Shown here: positions 7,096 to 14,707 of the stretch, one piece after another
How positions within the stretch are numbered: the first letter of the stretch is position 1
Layout: the number at the start of each line of letters is the position of its first letter
Virus record (IMG/VR): IMGVR_UViG_3300042521_002893
Coordinates: 25,012 to 89,011 of that record
Length of the DNA: 64,000 nt
Direction: 5' to 3' (one strand)
Origin: a virus
Notes under the pieces: model-generated
Seen by the model: the letters and a program-made list of their open reading frames with translations, nothing else
Database searches by the model: none
Told to the model about the DNA's origin: nothing
Program-made: the position numbers and the translations under genes

Positions 7096-7142
7096 TTCTA
7101 CAATTCTAGGATTCGTCTTTCTAACAGAAGGATCGCTTCTTC
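7096..7142 (-). repeat. 47-bp direct repeat, copy 1 (encodes a C-terminal tail)
   Basis: Matches 7433-7479 at 46 of 47 positions. It covers the last 14 or so codons and stop of the gene at 7098. The encoded tail is EEAILLLERRILEL. Confidence 0.85.
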
Positions 7143-7373
7143 ATAAAAAGGTGTGGCTGCTGAGGTTTTATCTCTCTTAGTTTTGTACATGAGAACACGC
7201 AACAGCATAGAGTAGTCTTTTTCTTCTAATTTTTCTACGACTTTTGGTACAGTGGTTTGTATGTAACTATAGTCCCCGTAAAGCATTGAGGTACTAACAG
7301 ACTCATCAATTGCTGTTACGACTTTTGCAAGCTTGCTAGGTTGACGCATCAATATCTCAATAATATCAAACAT
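7098..7373 (-). CDS. Hypothetical helical protein with duplicated C-terminal tail
   Basis: 91 aa from ATG 7373 (MFDIIEILMRQPSKLAKVV); a TTG start at 7412 would add 13 residues of poor protein-like quality, and neither has a strong ribosome site. The body looks all-helical. The last residues, EEAILLLERRILEL, are nearly identical to the tail of the unrelated upstream gene at 7435 and the DNA is also nearly identical (47-bp repeat). The shared tail is either a small recombination footprint or a common interaction peptide. Function unknown. Confidence 0.65.
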   Translation of the reverse strand: MFDIIEILMRQPSKLAKVVTAIDESVSTSMLYGDYSYIQTTVPKVVEKLEEKDYSMLLRVLMYKTKRDKTSAATPFYEEAILLLERRILEL

Positions 7374-7432
7374 TTTTATCACTTCGATACAACACAGAGT
7401 TAATCCAATCAAAAGAAAATATGGTAGTACCC

Positions 7433-7479
7433 TTCTACAATCCTAGGATTCGTCTTTCTAACAGAAGGATCGCTTCTTC
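7433..7479 (-). repeat. 47-bp direct repeat, copy 2 (encodes a C-terminal tail)
   Basis: Partner of 7096-7142; one mismatch. It forms the 3' end of the deoxyribosyltransferase-like gene and encodes EEAILLLERRILGL. Confidence 0.85.
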
Positions 7480-7824
7480 TTGTGTAGCAACGGTTTCAAC
7501 AGAATCACACCACATCAACATATTTTCTTGGTGACCTACGTTGATGACCGGAATGTTAGCACCTATGGCGATACCAACTTCAACAAACTTGCCACCAGGG
7601 ATATAGCGATCTGTAGCCAAGTGAATTAAAAGATCAGATCTCAGAACATCGTCTCTATCCATATTAGCTATACGATGACGATCTTCTACACTATACGTCA
7701 GTGTACGACGAAAAGGTTCATCTAACCACTTTGCCGTAATTTCATATCCTTTTTCGACTAACAGATCGCGTAAAGCTTTGCATTCGTCTATATTACAACC
7801 GGCAATGTAACACTCGATAGCCAT
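7435..7824 (-). CDS. Nucleoside 2-deoxyribosyltransferase-like protein
   Basis: 129 aa. IAGCNIDECKALRDLLVEKGYEITAKW at the start, D57/D58 and S63-D64 in the middle (MDRDDVLRSDLLIHL), then GGKFVEVGIAIGANIPVINVG with E82, and a late HQENMLMWC. This order matches the nucleoside 2-deoxyribosyltransferase family, where the Glu in GG..xE.G is the nucleophile that exchanges bases on deoxynucleosides, and where the segment after it reads like VGPRENVF. It may recycle nucleotides or make unusual ones. The last 14 residues are an add-on shared with the protein at 7098. Start ATG at 7824, divergent from the gene at 7858. Confidence 0.75.
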   Translation of the reverse strand: MAIECYIAGCNIDECKALRDLLVEKGYEITAKWLDEPFRRTLTYSVEDRHRIANMDRDDVLRSDLLIHLATDRYIPGGKFVEVGIAIGANIPVINVGHQENMLMWCDSVETVATQEEAILLLERRILGL

Positions 7825-7857
7825 TGGTACTATTCCTCTAAGTATTAGTGATAAACT

Positions 7858-8139
7858 ATGGACATCGTATATGTACTAACTACAGGGGACGATCGCTACA
7901 AGGTAGGAAAAACTACAGAGAGCGGGTTCAAAAAAAGATTACAAAATCTACAAACAGGAAATGATAAGGATCTAGTGTTATTCGCCTTTAATTGTGCAAT
8001 CGATGGTTTATATTTAGAGAAACGATTGAAATACAAATATCGACAAAACAAAATTAAAGGCGAATGGTTCGTTTTGAAAGATCGCACATTAACTGATTTC
8101 ATGGACACTTTGAAACGGTTAGATTTTATAATTGTATAA
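7858..8139 (+). CDS. T5orf172 / MUG113-type GIY-YIG-like protein
   Basis: 93 aa. YVLTTGDDRYKVGKTTESGFKKRLQNLQTGN followed by DGLYLEKRLKYKYRQNKIKGEWFVL is the pattern of the T5orf172 domain, a branch of the GIY-YIG nuclease fold: strand, YKVGKT, a conserved Arg (about R27), TGN, a Glu (about E54) and a closing KGEWF. The key Arg and Glu are present, so nuclease activity is possible. No DNA-binding extension is fused, so this is the bare domain, as often in phages. A lone rightward gene; its ATG is 33 nt from the divergent ATG at 7824. Ribosome site is weak. Confidence 0.8.
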   Translation: MDIVYVLTTGDDRYKVGKTTESGFKKRLQNLQTGNDKDLVLFAFNCAIDGLYLEKRLKYKYRQNKIKGEWFVLKDRTLTDFMDTLKRLDFIIV

Positions 8140-8148
8140 AGTAACATC

Positions 8149-8397
8149 TCAATTAAGATGTGCCATCCGTTCTAGATCCAATCTGTTAAACACTTGCACA
8201 GCGAAAGTTTTAAGAGACTCTTCTGTATATCCTTGTTCAATAGCGGCGTTAACACAGATATCCCATGTTGGCGAGAACGTATCAAACATGATCTGTTTAG
8301 CCTGTGCGATCGTTTCAGGAGGAACGTCATCGTGCTCTTTGAAGCGATCTGTAATTAGAACATCAATGATTTCTGTCAATAGTTGTTCATATTTCAT
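8149..8397 (-). CDS. Hypothetical helical protein
   Basis: 82 aa, ATG at 8397, AAAGGGAT about 10 nt upstream. It is predicted all-helical (MKYEQLLTEIIDVLI ... ESLKTFAVQVFNRLDLERM) with no known motif. It follows the SSB gene by 7 bp and is probably cotranscribed with it. Convergent with the T5orf172 gene, with only 9 bp between stops. Confidence 0.65.
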   Translation of the reverse strand: MKYEQLLTEIIDVLITDRFKEHDDVPPETIAQAKQIMFDTFSPTWDICVNAAIEQGYTEESLKTFAVQVFNRLDLERMAHLN

Positions 8398-8404
8398 TGT
8401 TGGT

Positions 8405-8713
8405 TTATCCCTTTATGTCGAGGACGATATCGGTTGCTGTAAGTCGTAGACCGGCGTAAGGCTGATCATCGTATTCGCTGATATAAGGCGAAGGTTCGAT
8501 AAAACCAGTGACAATAATCAGTGATCCTTCTCTAATATGAGGGACCGTGTGTGATGCAAGAGAATCGTTCCAGATTATAACCCTCACGACAAAGGAACCT
8601 TCTTTGTGTCTGTTGTCCACATCGATAACAATTTCGACGTGATCGCTAGTTCTAGTATCAATAGAGATAACACTACCAGCCAATGTACAAACATTGAGTC
8701 CGCGACTAGACAT
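8405..8713 (-). CDS. ssb: Single-stranded DNA-binding protein (SSB-like)
   Basis: 102 aa from ATG 8713, preferred over GTG 8722 because AAAGGAG lies 8 nt upstream of the ATG. The order LNVCTLAGSVISIDTRTS, VVRVIIWNDSLASH, REGSLIIVTGFIEPSPYISEYDDQPYAGLRLTATDIVLD is the OB-fold pattern of bacterial SSB: N-V-x-L-x-G, then V-x-x-W, then G-x-x-(I/V)-x-V-x-G and a closing beta strand. The flexible acidic tail of cellular SSB is missing; the protein ends at DIKG. It would coat single strands at the phage replication fork. Confidence 0.82.
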   Translation of the reverse strand: MSSRGLNVCTLAGSVISIDTRTSDHVEIVIDVDNRHKEGSFVVRVIIWNDSLASHTVPHIREGSLIIVTGFIEPSPYISEYDDQPYAGLRLTATDIVLDIKG

Positions 8714-8730
8714 CAAAGACACTCCTTTGG

Positions 8731-9084
8731 TTAGACGTTAAGAAAAAGATCTGACAATTCTTCTAATTTTTCAAAAACCTTTTCTCTATTGCCATCACAT
8801 TCATCCCAGGCTAGAGAAAACAATTCTTCTCGTTCTGGATGATCTGCGATCTTTGGTAGCTCTCTGAAAACATCAAACTTGAATTTTATGTGTACTTCAG
8901 CGTGGGCTTTGTCTTTAGCGTTATAATAAGCGGTTTTGTTTTCAACGATCGCAGCTTCGATATCGTACAGATGATTCTTAAGTGCGATCTTTCTCTCACG
9001 AAGATACGACAATTCTCTTACCAATGGCATTGTGTATTCGTCTAAAAGCGTATCGGTTAAAGTCTTGTACTGTTCAAAATCCAT
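8731..9084 (-). CDS. Hypothetical coiled-coil protein
   Basis: 117 aa, ATG at 9084, strong site AAGGAGA. Residues 20-65 (VRELSYLRERKIALKNHLYDIEAAIVENKTAYYNAKDKAHAEV) look like a long helix with heptads; the C-terminal half is acidic and helical. No enzyme motif. It sits directly upstream of ssb and may belong to the replication operon. Function unknown. Confidence 0.7.
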   Translation of the reverse strand: MDFEQYKTLTDTLLDEYTMPLVRELSYLRERKIALKNHLYDIEAAIVENKTAYYNAKDKAHAEVHIKFKFDVFRELPKIADHPEREELFSLAWDECDGNREKVFEKLEELSDLFLNV

Positions 9085-9124
9085 GGTGAATTCTCCTTTT
9101 TTAGATATTTACGTTATTAAAGAA

Positions 9125-9556
9125 TTAGACGTGTTCTTTAACTAGGGAAATATACTTCTCTTCGACATAGAAGAGTTCATCGATTAATGGTTCATTACAA
9201 AGATCGCGTGTTAAGACCACTTCATAATATACGCCCACACTAGAAAGATCTGGTTCTCGATGTTGCAAACACACCTCCACAATTGACCCATATCCTTGTA
9301 CAGGTGGTGAATATACTTTAACTAGATCACCTTCCTTGAACTTGGAATTATTTAAGATGGCTTCGTGTGTTCTGATCTCAGTTTGCGATAGACAGGACAG
9401 GAATCTCAGTAAGAGTTCGGTATGATCGCTAACAAGTCTCTGTTCCTCGTTAATAAGTTTCTGTTGATCCGCGTCTTGGGTAAGGCGTATATAATCCAGT
9501 GGGAACTTAAACAAGAGTTCTTGTAACTCGTTTAATTGCTCTGCTAGTGGACTCAT
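9125..9556 (-). CDS. Hypothetical protein
   Basis: 143 aa from ATG 9556 (MSPLAEQLNELQELL), chosen because AAAGGAGA lies 8 nt upstream; the longer frame to 9586 has no site. First 70 residues are helical. The rest (FKEGDLVKVYSPPVQGYGSIVEVCL ... YYEVVLTRDL) reads as a small beta barrel of the SH3/KOW-like type, with G-D-L-V-K-V and G-S-I-V-E-V. That is only a pattern guess. Part of the leftward run ending at 8149. Confidence 0.7.
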   Translation of the reverse strand: MSPLAEQLNELQELLFKFPLDYIRLTQDADQQKLINEEQRLVSDHTELLLRFLSCLSQTEIRTHEAILNNSKFKEGDLVKVYSPPVQGYGSIVEVCLQHREPDLSSVGVYYEVVLTRDLCNEPLIDELFYVEEKYISLVKEHV

Positions 9557-9619
9557 GGTGGTCTCCTTTTGGTTGTATGTGGTCATTATATGTCGTCGAT
9601 GGATAGTTGTCGAGGATCG

Positions 9620-9976
9620 TTAAGAACGAAACTCTCTATACACATTGAGCACCAGCCCATCCACAAGGCCGTAATCGGTACATTGATCGCATTCTACCAT
9701 AAACAGTACGGGATCTTCGCTGAGGCACGTTACAAGGCCGTATGTCTGGGCTAGGAGGGTTTCTCCATCTACTAACTCATTCTCTTCTGCTCCAATGACA
9801 TCATTAGATGAGAGAATAGGAGCACCTACAGGGAAGAAACATTCATAGTCATCTTCTGTTTCTACAAAGTCAAATACATCTTCTAGTATTTCAGTTAGAT
9901 GATCAAAATCTTCAGGAACATCGTATAGCTCATGTTGAGCCACACATGGTAGTCGAAGTACTTTAGATATATCCAT
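9620..9976 (-). CDS. Hypothetical acidic protein
   Basis: 118 aa, very acidic in the middle (EDVFDFVETEDDYECF, GAEENELVDGETLL). No motif recognised. It is the first gene of the leftward block and starts next to the gene-free control region, so it is likely an early gene. Small acidic early proteins often bind host factors or mimic DNA; no direct evidence here. Confidence 0.65.
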   Translation of the reverse strand: MDISKVLRLPCVAQHELYDVPEDFDHLTEILEDVFDFVETEDDYECFFPVGAPILSSNDVIGAEENELVDGETLLAQTYGLVTCLSEDPVLFMVECDQCTDYGLVDGLVLNVYREFRS

Positions 9977-10104
9977 CTTAGGTTGTTTGCATAGACGATC
10001 TCATCATAGCACGAAAATGGTGAGGTGTATAGAGAAGGAACGATCGCGATCGTTTTGATCAGATATGAGTATATGTACTCAGATCGTCTAATTTGAGTGA
10101 ATTT

Positions 10105-10155
10105 CATTTTGACCAATCGATCAGGTCAATTTGGTCCAATCGATTAGTCAAAATG
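10105..10155. repeat. Imperfect 17-bp inverted repeat
   Basis: Arms 10105-10121 and 10139-10155 read CATTTTGACCAATCGAT and its complement with one mismatch, spaced by 17 nt. An internal alternative pairing (GACCAA with TTGGTC) overlaps it. It may be a repressor or initiator binding site. Confidence 0.7.
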
Positions 10156-10530
10156 GAAAAGGATGAACGATAACTCTTTTTTACCTGTGATTCTTATAGA
10201 CATTAATTTTTATCAAAATGTGGTTTTTCTTTAACGAGAGAATGCGGGTCTCAGCGAGTTGAGTATTAATTTTCTATCGTTTTTCACTCTTTTCTGTTAA
10301 ATCACTATGATCCATATATATCAATGGTTTCAACGTCCCCCATTATAAGTATCCCTTGATTCTTTCTCGCATTCTCTGATCGCTATAACTATTGATGTAC
10401 ATGGGTTTGAGCCTTATCCTTTTCAAAATTGAAGAAAATCGTGGGTACCTATAAAATCGTGTGAAATCGTAAAAACAGTGCGTTTTTAACCTGTAAATGT
10501 TGATATATGTGTAGGTATATATACTTAATA

Positions 10531-10723
10531 CCCCCAATCATCCAAGATGCCAGAGAGAGCCCTCGCCTTTTACTCTCGATTTGGACAAAAAAACGCGATC
10601 GCTATAGTATATATAGTAACTGCGTTTTTTTGTCCATTTTCGATCTTAATAACGCGATCGCACTTGTATGTTCTTTCAAAACTAGAGATCAGGTGCGCTT
10701 CTGGCATCTTGGATGATTGGGGG
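10531..10723. repeat. Nested perfect inverted repeats (24-bp outer, 15-bp inner arms)
   Basis: Outer arms 10531-10554 and 10700-10723 are exact reverse complements, beginning CCCCCAATCATCC. Inner arms 10582-10596 and 10622-10636 (TGGACAAAAAAACGC and complement) are also exact and flank a TA-rich centre (CTATAGTATATATAG). Two HIP1 octamers lie inside. The whole could fold into a long cruciform or could be a small inverted-repeat mobile element (MITE-like); no clear target duplication flanks it. Confidence 0.85.
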
Positions 10724-10792
10724 GATCTTTTGATAATATACTGATCGGTTAATACACCATGTATTTTATGTACTCAAAAGTGAATAATCGTT

Positions 10793-10798
10793 TATAAT
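10793..10798 (+). promoter_or_regulatory. Candidate rightward -10 element
   Basis: A consensus TATAAT lies 35 nt before the ATG of the RHH gene and after the nested repeats. No good -35 is seen at the right distance (ACTCAA near 10771), so an activator may be needed. Confidence 0.4.
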
Positions 10799-10832
10799 GA
10801 GTTACTAATACACTTAATTCAAGGTGATTCAG

Positions 10833-11033
10833 ATGAAACAAGTCATGAGAGAGATGAAAAGAGGTGCGTATCGTACTTTTTCAGAGAAAACACCTAAAGT
10901 CACCTATCCGCTTTTGATGACTGAAGCCGAAAAACAAGAACTATATGATCTGTCAGTAAAGATGGGTTGCACAATGGCTAACGTTATTCGTATGGGATTG
11001 GATTTGGTTAAAGAGAGAGAAGCAAATAGTTAA
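10833..11033 (+). CDS. Ribbon-helix-helix-type DNA-binding protein
   Basis: 66 aa from ATG 10833 (MKQVMREMKRG), with AAGGTGA 6 nt upstream; an in-frame GTG 9 nt earlier is less likely. Residues 23-60 (VTYPLLMTEAEKQELYDLSVKMGCTMANVIRMGLDLV) match the ribbon-helix-helix pattern: a strand, L-T-E-x-E-K-x-E-L helix, G-x-(T/S)-x-A-x-V-I-R-x-x-L-D-L helix. Basic N-terminal arm. It lies between the inverted-repeat region and the primase-helicase gene, so it may bind those repeats and control replication or its own operon. Confidence 0.7.
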   Translation: MKQVMREMKRGAYRTFSEKTPKVTYPLLMTEAEKQELYDLSVKMGCTMANVIRMGLDLVKEREANS

Positions 11034-11065
11034 TTATCAATAGAACACATTGGATCCATATAATT

Positions 11066-13672
11066 ATGAAAGACAGAGTTAGATTTTGTGTAGACCCTCA
11101 GAAATTCAGCGATCGTCCTCCTAAAGGGAAGGGAAAAGGATCTCCTGCACCTGCGATCGCAAAAAGAATATTCAATTATGAGGTTGAAAAGAGTTGGGAA
11201 GAATTAGCTGATCTCATCGTTGAGGGACATAGTGTTTTACCTATGATCACTGACGGCAAAGGATGTGAGAAAGACAACTGGTTGTATCAACGAATTTTTG
11301 AAGTCGATTTCGAGTGTAAGTTACCTGCTGATATATTCAAAGAGAGACTTGACTTTTATCATCTTCCTTGGAAATTCTTTTATAGTACGTTCTCTCATAC
11401 TGGTAGCGATCCAAGATTTAGGATCATTTTCGATTTAGGTGATGCCGCTACATCTATGGAAGTGGCTGATTCTATCCAATTTTTACTGGCTAAATTCTTG
11501 TTTCCTGAATCTGATAAGCAGTGTTCAAACTGTAATCGTTGGTATTATGGTGGTAAAGAGATACTATATCCCAATTTTGATTCTCGTTCCTTAACATATA
11601 CTGAACTTGAAGCTGCTGCGCGTAATCATCAAGTTGCTATCAGTGGACATTCAACGAAGGCTAAGAACAGAGTCTCTAAAGATACGATCGCAGAACTTTT
11701 ACAATTTCAACATACTGAAGCCGATATCGAACTTATTAGAGGCGTTGACTTTGGAGAATTATCTGATAAGCTCACAATATTAAAGAGTTTTAAGATGGGC
11801 GGATTCATTCGTTCGACGGAGGAGTATAATGCTGGAGCGCGTCTAACCTATCCCGAACTATTTGGTATTGCTACCAATCTTCAGTGTATTGAAGGTGGTA
11901 TAGTGTGGATGAGACAGGTGATGGATGCCACTGGTACCTATGAGAGTAAACATTATGCAGTTCTCTCTTCTATCAAGGGTCGTGATTATAATCCTTCTCG
12001 CTTAGAGAATTTTAGTCCTTTTGAGGAAGATTGGGAATATAAGAATATTCTTCAGGCTACCTACTCAAATCAGTACTCCGAACCTGTTCCTGTGGCAAAC
12101 TATGTAAGAAAGGCGTTTCAATTAAAGGATGCAGAAAGAAAAATGAAACATGAATTTTTGAAGGCTTGTGAATCTAATGACACTAAAGTTTATGTTTTCA
12201 ATTGTGCTACTGGATTAGGCAAGAGCACATTGTTAATAGATTCTTTCAACGATACTCATGAACCTGTAGCTTATGCTTTTCCTACTCATGCTCTTAAAGA
12301 TGAATTAGGTAAAAAGATTGGTATTCCTTCGTTTGATGATCTTTTAGCGATCGAACCAATCAAACGGAACAGTATTTTGTTCAATTTACCTGTATACGTT
12401 ACTCCTAAACTACCTGATTGTATCCCTGAAGATCTTGCCTCAGAGCTTGAGTATTATTATTCTGTCGGTCTTTACCAAGTTGCTCAAAATAAGATCGCAG
12501 CGCTTAGAAAGGATACCTCTAACAGTCCTGAAGTCTTAAACGCTTTGGATTTGTATTTTCAGGCCAATAGTCTGACCTATGGACAAAATCACAAATCTGT
12601 GTGGACTACCCACGCTAAGATGTTCACGAAGAATCAAAAAGACGGTAAATATCCTTTTGGTCATTGTAAAACTATTATCTGTGATGAAGATATTTTAAAT
12701 GTCATTATTCCTTCTCATTATGTAACCCGTGAAGATCTTTATCGACTTGAGAACTTGGTGGACACTGAAGGTTCTCAACAACTTAAAAGAGATTTTCTCC
12801 CTGTAATCAAGGAATATCAAACGTACATTAACAAGCGCCTGAAGACCGTTGAGACCATCAGAGTCAATCTGAGTGATACACTAAGCGAGTTGATTAGTTT
12901 AGTTGCTGCTGCCCCTTCTGGACACTTCTCAGGCAACATTTTAGATCTGTTCCGTATGAAGGGCTTCTACGTTAATGATGACAAGTTTGAAGGTAAGATG
13001 CACTATGCCCATAAGAAAGATATTCCTACAGATCGCAAAATTATTATTCTTTCCGCTACCGCTGATGAACATATTTATCGCGAACTATTTGGCGATCGCT
13101 TAGAATTTATCGATATTTCCAATGTCGTGCCTGTAGGCAACTTGGTCCAGGATATGTCTAACTCCTGTAGCAAATCTAGTCTAAATGTTCCCAATACCAT
13201 AAACAAAGTGGTTGATAAAGCCGGAGATTTACCTACTATCACATTCAAAGATTTTAGACATAAATTTAAGAATCCTGCTGACTCCTATTTCGGTAATTGT
13301 GCAGGATATGATTCTTTGAATGGAAATAGTATCAACGTGGTAGGCACTCCCTATCCTTCTCCCAATCAGGTTTTCATTATTGCTGCTGCAATGGGTTTAG
13401 ACTATTTGACGGCGGACCATGTTAATACCACGACTCTTGTGATCAATCGAAACGGATATAGATTCAAATTAAACACATTTGAAGATCCAAACCTTCAAGC
13501 TATTCAATGTGCATTAATCGAATCTAATCTTATTCAAGCGATCGGACGATCTCGTATTCTTAGAAACGATTGTACGGTTTATCTTTACAGTGGATATCCT
13601 ATTCCTTCCTATAAAGAAACCGACGTTGAGATTGTATACTTTGGAGACAACAGCGAATCAAACGAACTGTGA
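11066..13672 (+). CDS. Primase-helicase (AEP-like primase domain fused to SF2-type helicase)
   Basis: 868 aa. N-terminal part: FEVDFEC (D81, E83), then YSTFSHTGSDPRFRIIFDL (S110-H111, R117, R119, D123), the order of catalytic residues in archaeo-eukaryotic-type primases of phages and plasmids. C-terminal part: ATGLGKST (Walker A, K386), IICDEDI (Walker B, D540-E541), LSATAD (motif III, S663-T665) and QAIGRSR (motif VI, Q824-R830), an SF2 helicase set. C152/C155 in the link (KQCSNCNRW) may bind zinc. The protein would unwind DNA and lay primers. It is the main replication initiator candidate of this phage and lies right of the putative origin. Confidence 0.8.
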   Translation: MKDRVRFCVDPQKFSDRPPKGKGKGSPAPAIAKRIFNYEVEKSWEELADLIVEGHSVLPMITDGKGCEKDNWLYQRIFEVDFECKLPADIFKERLDFYHLPWKFFYSTFSHTGSDPRFRIIFDLGDAATSMEVADSIQFLLAKFLFPESDKQCSNCNRWYYGGKEILYPNFDSRSLTYTELEAAARNHQVAISGHSTKAKNRVSKDTIAELLQFQHTEADIELIRGVDFGELSDKLTILKSFKMGGFIRSTEEYNAGARLTYPELFGIATNLQCIEGGIVWMRQVMDATGTYESKHYAVLSSIKGRDYNPSRLENFSPFEEDWEYKNILQATYSNQYSEPVPVANYVRKAFQLKDAERKMKHEFLKACESNDTKVYVFNCATGLGKSTLLIDSFNDTHEPVAYAFPTHALKDELGKKIGIPSFDDLLAIEPIKRNSILFNLPVYVTPKLPDCIPEDLASELEYYYSVGLYQVAQNKIAALRKDTSNSPEVLNALDLYFQANSLTYGQNHKSVWTTHAKMFTKNQKDGKYPFGHCKTIICDEDILNVIIPSHYVTREDLYRLENLVDTEGSQQLKRDFLPVIKEYQTYINKRLKTVETIRVNLSDTLSELISLVAAAPSGHFSGNILDLFRMKGFYVNDDKFEGKMHYAHKKDIPTDRKIIILSATADEHIYRELFGDRLEFIDISNVVPVGNLVQDMSNSCSKSSLNVPNTINKVVDKAGDLPTITFKDFRHKFKNPADSYFGNCAGYDSLNGNSINVVGTPYPSPNQVFIIAAAMGLDYLTADHVNTTTLVINRNGYRFKLNTFEDPNLQAIQCALIESNLIQAIGRSRILRNDCTVYLYSGYPIPSYKETDVEIVYFGDNSESNEL

Positions 13673-13705
13673 TATACTCTATCCATCGCACATTAAAGGA
13701 CGTTT

Positions 13706-14350
13706 ATGATCTCTAAACCTGTCATTCTAACACCTGAACAAAAAGCAGATCGCTCTAAAAAGCCATCTTATAAAAAAGGTAACAAAATTGACTTCAAATG
13801 TGTTGCATGGCTCAATGGTAGGCTAGTACGATCTTTGCCTAACGATAAGGGCGATCGCACTTTGATGTTTAGATGCACTGATGGATCAGTATTTAGAGTT
13901 TTGGATCTGGCGCGATCTGATTCTACTTTTATTACTAGAGTTCTAGCGGATATAGAAAAGTATTTCAAAGAGGATCATCTCTGGTCAGTTTATCCTCAAG
14001 CATTGAACAAATTTCAGGGTATCGTACCGTTTGCTTGTGGTGATGGTCGCGATCGTCCTGTTGACTGGCTAGAATTTGAAGCTAGTGTCGGTAAGAGCAC
14101 AAGTGATACATCTTTAGCTTTGTATGTAGGACGTAGAGGACACAGCAACAAAGATTTTAATTTTTATAATGTTGTCATACCAGAAGATTTCAAGTTACCA
14201 AAAGGATTAAAATTCGGTCGTCATGTAGTCGGTAAAGCTAAGAGAGATGGTAATATATTTGTATTGAGTGAGTTAAAAATCATCTATGGTACTAAAAACT
14301 CTGTTCGACCTGACAAATCCAGCTCCTCTAAGGGAGAATTATCCGAATGA
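13706..14350 (+). CDS. Hypothetical basic protein, replication-linked
   Basis: 214 aa, basic (start MISKPVILTPEQKADRSKKPSYKKG; end in a Ser/Lys-rich tail). The centre has several beta strands (FKCVAWLNGRLVR, LYVGRRGHSNKDFNFYNVVIP), which may form an OB-like fold, so a DNA-binding role is possible. It starts 33 bp after the primase-helicase gene with AAAGGA about 8 nt upstream and is surely cotranscribed. No named family recognised. Confidence 0.72.
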   Translation: MISKPVILTPEQKADRSKKPSYKKGNKIDFKCVAWLNGRLVRSLPNDKGDRTLMFRCTDGSVFRVLDLARSDSTFITRVLADIEKYFKEDHLWSVYPQALNKFQGIVPFACGDGRDRPVDWLEFEASVGKSTSDTSLALYVGRRGHSNKDFNFYNVVIPEDFKLPKGLKFGRHVVGKAKRDGNIFVLSELKIIYGTKNSVRPDKSSSSKGELSE

Positions 14351-14354
14351 CGAG

Positions 14355-14459
14355 ATGTGGGCACAAGCTCATCGCAATTGGATGTGCCAACGTAATGGTT
14401 GGACCTATGGCCAATTCGCACGATATTGTAACAAAGTGCGATCGTTTGAAGAAAGTTAG
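14355..14459 (+). CDS. Possible small protein (34 aa)
   Basis: ATG at 14355 to TAG at 14459; MWAQAHRNWMCQRNGWTYGQ followed by FARYCNKVRSFEES. The composition (Trp, Tyr, GWTYG) looks protein-like and codon use fits the neighbours; GWTYG after W-A recalls RyR-type repeats. A competing frame starts at 14347, coupled to the upstream stop, and gives 39 less convincing residues. It ends right before the terminator at 14495. Confidence 0.4.
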   Translation: MWAQAHRNWMCQRNGWTYGQFARYCNKVRSFEES

Positions 14460-14494
14460 TCTATAATAGTTTTAGGTTTAGAACATGGTTTCCG

Positions 14495-14532
14495 GATCGC
14501 AATTGAGTCACCCAATTGCGATCTTTTTTTTT
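14495..14532 (+). terminator. Rightward rho-independent terminator
   Basis: Perfect 11-bp stem (GATCGCAATTG, 14495-14505, with its complement 14513-14523), 7-nt loop and nine T. It closes the primase-helicase operon before the leftward tRNA genes. Confidence 0.92.
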
Positions 14533-14554
14533 GTTTATGCGATTAATAGATTGA

Positions 14555-14630
14555 TCCTCTGCCCTGGACTTGAACCAGGATGATGAACACCTTAGAAGGG
14601 TGGTGGCTTGTCCAATTAGCCCAGCAGAGG
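14555..14630 (-). tRNA. tRNA-Arg (UCU)
   Basis: On the minus strand the acceptor stem CCTCTGC pairs with GCAGAGG, the anticodon loop is CTTCTAA (anticodon UCU) closed by CACC/GGTG, and the T arm has GGTTCAAGTCC. Discriminator base A; CCA is not encoded. It reads AGA, a frequent arginine codon in this AT-rich genome. Confidence 0.92.
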
Positions 14631-14634
14631 GAAG

Positions 14635-14707
14635 TCCAGAGTGTAGGAGTTGAACCTACCTAAGACGAATTATGAGTTCGTTGCCTAATCCGCTCGGCCA
14701 ACCCTGG
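14635..14707 (-). tRNA. tRNA with CAU anticodon (Ile2 or Met)
   Basis: Minus strand: acceptor CCAGGGT with ACTCTGG (one G-U pair), anticodon arm ACGAA-CTCATAA-TTCGT, T arm GTAGG-TTCAACT-CCTAC. Four bp from the tRNA-Arg gene. The loop CTCATAA is found in both elongator Met and lysidine-modified Ile2 tRNAs. The heavy use of ATA codons here, for example in the tape measure gene, makes Ile2 attractive but this is inference. Confidence 0.88.

Larger units (their letters stand above)
9977..10832. other. Divergent gene-free control region, candidate replication origin
   Basis: About 850 bp between the leftward block and the rightward primase-helicase unit, with no convincing gene on either strand. 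It holds three sets of inverted repeats: 17-bp arms at 10105-10121 and 10139-10155 (one mismatch), 10-bp arms at 10237-10246 and 10368-10377, and nested perfect repeats in 10531-10723. The direct repeat CCAATCGAT occurs at 10113 and 10137. Placement next to a primase-helicase gene and the AT-rich hairpins suggest an origin or master control site; that role is inference. Confidence 0.55.

Noticed and set aside
7858-8139. Homing endonuclease of an intron
   Set aside because: No split gene or intron structure surrounds it; it is a free-standing gene.
9895-10116. Leftward frame of 73 codons
   Set aside because: Overlaps the better gene start at 9976, has no ribosome site and an unlikely composition.
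10531-10723. Insertion sequence
   Set aside because: The inverted repeats enclose only about 145 bp and no transposase; a MITE remains possible but no target duplication is visible.
10343-10744. Three frames of 64-69 codons on both strands
   Set aside because: They cover the nested inverted repeats and have no ribosome sites; composition follows the repeats.
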